Assembly: GCF_014640815.1 (NCBI RefSeq)
Contig: NZ_BMHM01000007.1
Span: 29,673-93,672 of the forward strand
Direction: 5' to 3'
DNA from: Vreelandella lutescens
GTDB lineage: Bacteria; Pseudomonadota; Gammaproteobacteria; Pseudomonadales; Halomonadaceae
DNA length: 64,000 nucleotides
In this document: piece by piece, positions 61,456 to 64,000 of the stretch
How positions within the stretch are numbered: position 1 is the first letter of the stretch
How the letters are laid out: each line of letters begins with the position of its first letter
Position numbers and translations under genes: made by a program
The notes under the pieces: generated by a model
What the model saw: only the letters and a program-made list of their open reading frames with translations
The model's database searches: none
What the model was told of the DNA's origin: nothing

Positions 61456-61743
61456 ATGATAAAAATCATCATTGAACGACGCATTATGCCCGGTTTAGAA
61501 GACGAATATGAACAGGCAGCACGCGAAGCGATGCGTGTCTCCCTGGGTGTCCGGGGCTTCGTTGGTGGTGAAACCTTGGTAGAGCTAGGCCACACAGACC
61601 GCCGCTTGATGATTACCAAATGGCGCGACCTGCGTGCCTGGAAAGAATGGCACGCCAGCGAAGAGCGTGCCATGGCGATGCAGCGCATTTTACCGCTACT
61701 GACAGAAGATGAAACCATCCGCATTTATGAACCAGGGTACTAA
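61456..61743 (+). CDS. ABM-domain protein (antibiotic biosynthesis monooxygenase fold)
   Basis: 95 residues. Begins IKIIIERRIMPGLEDEYEQAAREAMRVSLGVRGFVGGETLVELGHTDRRLMITKWRDLRAWKEWHASEERAMAMQRILPLL, the dimeric ferredoxin-like fold of the ABM family. Members range from heme-degrading to unassigned enzymes. It is divergent from tusA, with 28 bases between starts. Confidence 0.85.
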   Translation: MIKIIIERRIMPGLEDEYEQAAREAMRVSLGVRGFVGGETLVELGHTDRRLMITKWRDLRAWKEWHASEERAMAMQRILPLLTEDETIRIYEPGY

Positions 61744-61774
61744 GCCATATGTTCAGCGCATGTGTTAACCAGTA

Positions 61775-62842
61775 TTAGTGAGCAAGCCTCACATGTACCG
61801 TCACTTCTTCTCTGTCATGGTAGAGGTGGCGGCAGCTAATTTTAGCGCTCACCCCCGCTGTCGCTAATGACTCCTCCAACGTTGTTAGGCAACGTGTCAC
61901 TTCATCCCAACGTTTTTTCATGGGTAGTTTCAGGTTAAAAATCGCCTCGCGGCACCACTTGCGGGTTAGCCAACGCTCAACCATCGCGAGTACGCGCACC
62001 GGCTTATCAACGATATCACATACCAGCCAATCCAAACGCTGGGGCGGCTCCCAGGTAAAGCCATCTTCGCGTAAGTGATCAATTTGCCCAGTCGACATCA
62101 ACTGTTTATCCATTGGGCCATTGTCGATGGCATACACATACATCCCACGTTGCACCAATTGCCAAGTCCAGCCCCCCGGCGCTGCACCTAGGTCCGCCGC
62201 TTGCATATGCGCCGATAAACGATCATCCCACTCTTCCCGAGGGATAAACTCGTGCCACGCTTCCTCTAGCTTTAGCGTCGACCGACTAGGTGCCCTAGAG
62301 GGAAAGCGCAGCCGACGAATACCGTTAATTAGCTCGCTTCGATTGTCAGGGAAACTCATCCCTAACTGTACGCGATCACCATCGGTCCAAAAAATATGTA
62401 ACCGGCGAGCGCCTGCCTTGCCACGCAATGCACCACGCTTTTTCAACATACTCTGCAACGGTTTTGTCAGCGCTTTAATTAAGCCTGCCAACGCTTTGCC
62501 ATCGTTGGTATCCGGTGTTTCATGCCAGATCTCTTCAAAGCTCCAGCGGCTTGCTTTGACTTGCTCTAAAATCGCTGTAAGACGGTCATCCCGAGATAAC
62601 GTCAAGGCAGGCAGTGCCGCCAAGCTTTGCCGTGCAAAAATAAGCCGTTTGAAGGCTGCTTGACGATGCAGATCATTAATCGCTTCGCCATCTTGGCGCG
62701 CTAAACTTACCCAGCCCTCACCTTGCGTCGGCTCGCAGGGAACGCCTTGCTGCTTCGCATGGTGCTGCATCTCTGCCAACGCATCGCTTTCAAAACCTGG
62801 ACGGCAGTAAACTAGCCATGACGTGGGTACCGTATCGCTCAC
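61775..62842 (-). CDS. rlmM: 23S rRNA (cytidine-2498-2'-O)-methyltransferase
   Basis: 355 residues. An N-terminal THUMP-like region is followed by a SAM-binding domain (AADLGAAPGGWTWQLVQRGMYVYAIDNGPM) and the catalytic pattern DWLVCDIVDKP...REAIFNLKLPMKKRW. It modifies C2498 of 23S rRNA. The gene is a single unit, between convergent and divergent neighbours. Confidence 0.94.
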   Translation of the reverse strand: MSDTVPTSWLVYCRPGFESDALAEMQHHAKQQGVPCEPTQGEGWVSLARQDGEAINDLHRQAAFKRLIFARQSLAALPALTLSRDDRLTAILEQVKASRWSFEEIWHETPDTNDGKALAGLIKALTKPLQSMLKKRGALRGKAGARRLHIFWTDGDRVQLGMSFPDNRSELINGIRRLRFPSRAPSRSTLKLEEAWHEFIPREEWDDRLSAHMQAADLGAAPGGWTWQLVQRGMYVYAIDNGPMDKQLMSTGQIDHLREDGFTWEPPQRLDWLVCDIVDKPVRVLAMVERWLTRKWCREAIFNLKLPMKKRWDEVTRCLTTLEESLATAGVSAKISCRHLYHDREEVTVHVRLAH

Positions 62843-63095
62843 CTTTCACCTCAAACTTAATATGCAACCAATAAACGCGGCATAGAACGCCATGCTCGCG
62901 TGGCGGCGTGCATCATAGCACTTTATGAGTGCCTCTCTCTAAGCGCGTCGTCTTTTCATCAGAAGTGTCGTACACTATCCGTTGAATATCTCGACAGTCC
63001 TTTCTTTATGGAGAGGGCTTTTTTTATGTCATGCAAAACCATTTGTATAACAGCGCACTCCGTATATGACGGTTGCGTTTGCCAAGGAGAGCATC

Positions 63096-63509
63096 ATGGG
63101 GCAGCGTCCTCCCCTCTTAATTAATCGGCTTGATGCAGATCGCTTGCAGCGCCTGATTGATGCAGCGACTGAAAAGGATCAAATGGTGGCTGAGCTGTTA
63201 CAAGATGAGCTTAGTCGCGGGGAAGTCGTCGATCCCGAAGAAATCCCAGATAACGTTGTGAGTATGAATAGCCAAATTCAGTTTACCGACCTCACACGCA
63301 ATCAGCAGATGGTACGTACACTGGTTTACCCACACTCATTAGCCAACACCCAAGACGCCATCTCTATTATGGCGCCCATTGGAGCTAGCCTGTTAGGCCT
63401 AAAGGTAGGCGATACTATCGATTGGCCACTGCCCAACCAGCAGGTCGCCCGCTTACGTGTAGATGCTATCCTATGGCAACCTGAACGCGAGAAACAGTAC
63501 CACCGCTAA
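63096..63509 (+). CDS. rnk: nucleoside diphosphate kinase regulator Rnk
   Basis: 137 residues. The C-terminal GreA/GreB-type domain (TLVYPHSLANTQDAISIMAPIGASLLGLKVGDTIDWPLPNQQVARLRVDAILWQPE) is preceded by a short coiled-coil-like part (RLQRLIDAATEKDQMVAELLQDELSRGEVVD). Rnk binds RNA polymerase near the secondary channel. ATG 63096 has AAGGAG 7 bases upstream. A terminator follows. Confidence 0.92.
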   Translation: MGQRPPLLINRLDADRLQRLIDAATEKDQMVAELLQDELSRGEVVDPEEIPDNVVSMNSQIQFTDLTRNQQMVRTLVYPHSLANTQDAISIMAPIGASLLGLKVGDTIDWPLPNQQVARLRVDAILWQPEREKQYHR

Positions 63510-63533
63510 CGGCAACTGCTAGCTGCCTACTCT

Positions 63534-63559
63534 AGCCGCTCTTATTGAGCGGCTTTTTT
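63534..63559 (+). terminator. intrinsic terminator after rnk
   Basis: AGCCGCTC/GAGCGGCT, 8-bp perfect stem, 5-base loop, then a T run. Confidence 0.92.
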
Positions 63560-63601
63560 ATCGGCGGTTTCTGCGCTGGTCTATGGTCTGACGCCCACAA
63601 C

Positions 63602-63633
63602 AAAAAGCCCCGTGCAGGCTATGCACGGGGCTT
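63602..63633 (-). terminator. second terminator of the rRNA operon
   Basis: On the minus strand AAGCCCCGTGCA, 5-base loop, TGCACGGGGCTT, then T residues: a 12-bp perfect stem. The hairpin is about 75 bases beyond the 5S gene. Confidence 0.85.
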
Positions 63634-63664
63634 GAACGCGGTGGCGCACTTATCAAGCGCGCAA

Positions 63665-63691
63665 CAAAAAACCCAGCCGATTGGCTGGGTT
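63665..63691 (-). terminator. first terminator of the rRNA operon
   Basis: On the minus strand AACCCAGCC, AATC loop, GGCTGGGTT, then T residues: 9-bp perfect stem, 15 bases after the 5S end. Tandem terminators are usual after rRNA operons. Confidence 0.85.
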
Positions 63692-63706
63692 CTTTGCAGT
63701 ATAAGT

Positions 63707-63823
63707 GCCTGACGATGACCTACTCTCGCATGGGGAGACCCCACACTACCATCGGCGCTAAGCGGTTTCACTTCTGAGTTCGGCAAGGGATCAGGTGGTT
63801 CACGCGTGCTATGGTCGTCAGGC
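63707..63823 (-). rRNA. rrf: 5S ribosomal RNA
   Basis: About 117 bases. On the minus strand it starts GCCTGACGACCATAGC and contains the universally conserved CCGAACTCAGAAGTGAAACG-like stretch (here GTGAAACC), GCCGATGGTAGTGTGGGG and CATGCGAGAGTAGG. The ends GCCTGACG and CGTCAGGC pair to form helix I. Ends are estimated to within a base or two. Confidence 0.95.
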
Positions 63824-63974
63824 GTAACTTGTCATGTACATCATGCTGAACAGGTAATTAATGTTTTGTGATCGTCTCTTTCGAGCAAGCCTCTTAGCTT
63901 GCTGCTGCGTATCCGGTTCTCTGAGTGCGTTCACACTCCTCGTTATTACTGCGACCAGACCCCTTGGGTGTTAT

Positions 63975-64000
63975 AGGGTCAAGCCTCACGGGCCATTAGT
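63975..64000 (-). rRNA. rrl: 23S ribosomal RNA, 3' tip only
   Basis: The last ~26 bases of 23S rRNA on the minus strand, CTAATGGCCCGTGAGGCTTGACC, as at the 3' end of bacterial 23S. The rest lies right of the window. The spacer 63824-63974 holds no tRNA that I can see. Confidence 0.85.

Noticed and set aside
63783..63792. GCAAGGGATC in the 5S gene matches 10 bases of the shared element of small-RNA candidates A and B
   Set aside because: In 5S rRNA this is the normal conserved loop sequence (GATCCCTTGC then CGAACTC); the flanks do not match the candidates, so I treat it as coincidence. Worth remembering when searching with the element, as 5S genes will hit.

Overview
The window looks like chromosome of a moderately halophilic gammaproteobacterium of the Halomonas/Vreelandella type (Halomonadaceae). 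This rests on gene content and protein style (aerobic caa3 oxidase, SUF operon, PutA/PutP, FadBA, EpmC, RlmM, Rnk, TusA and several Pseudomonas/Halomonas-restricted DUF families) and on moderately high G+C. I cannot confirm the species. I saw no phage, insertion sequence, tRNA or CRISPR array. The only clearly accessory-looking island is a HipBA toxin-antitoxin pair at the left edge.

Layout: 1-500 is the 3' end of pgi and its terminator. 560-2650 is hipBA, with three evenly spaced operators, followed by a gamma-glutamylcyclotransferase-like gene. 2650-4800 holds an isochorismatase-fold hydrolase, a PA0069-type radical SAM protein and a small winged-helix protein. 4710-11900 is a caa3 cytochrome oxidase operon on the minus strand (CuA/cytochrome c subunit II, a subunit I-III fusion, a small membrane protein and a copper P-type ATPase) with two small membrane proteins beside it. 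11985-17800 is a minus-strand housekeeping run (DUF2797, YeaC, rhomboid, phosphatase, nadK, EamA, YqaE). 17940-25160 holds a CBS protein, an AraC regulator and the proline-use genes putA and putP. 25370-30590 holds ompW, DUF3549, a retropepsin-like protease next to rimK, and sanA. 30600-36600 is a SUF Fe-S operon (Rrf2 regulator-sufB-C-D-S-T). 36840-47540 is mixed (yjdM, PEBP, fadBA, slyA, uspA, uup). 47695-55600 is an acyl-CoA catabolic operon with an orphan substrate-binding protein and an AraC regulator. 55820-63510 holds tatD, epmC, a MATE pump, tusA, rlmM and rnk. The right edge is the end of an rRNA operon on the minus strand (5S and the 3' tip of 23S).

The signals that ordinary gene calls do not explain are mostly regulatory. 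(1) AACAACAA-type A-rich motifs sit at the ribosome binding sites of three genes of the acyl-CoA operon, and in the leaders of its AraC neighbour and of putP; this resembles Hfq/Crc catabolite-repression targets. (2) Two minus-strand small-RNA candidates share a GATCCCTTGCTT element just before an intrinsic terminator. One of these terminators belongs to no protein gene. (3) The 345-base putA-putP gap contains two hairpins, two short ORFs with ribosome binding sites and an A-rich motif. (4) The three hipBA operators have centres exactly 49 bases apart. I found no clear multi-gene system that is wholly new; the regulatory pattern and the small-RNA pair are the best leads.
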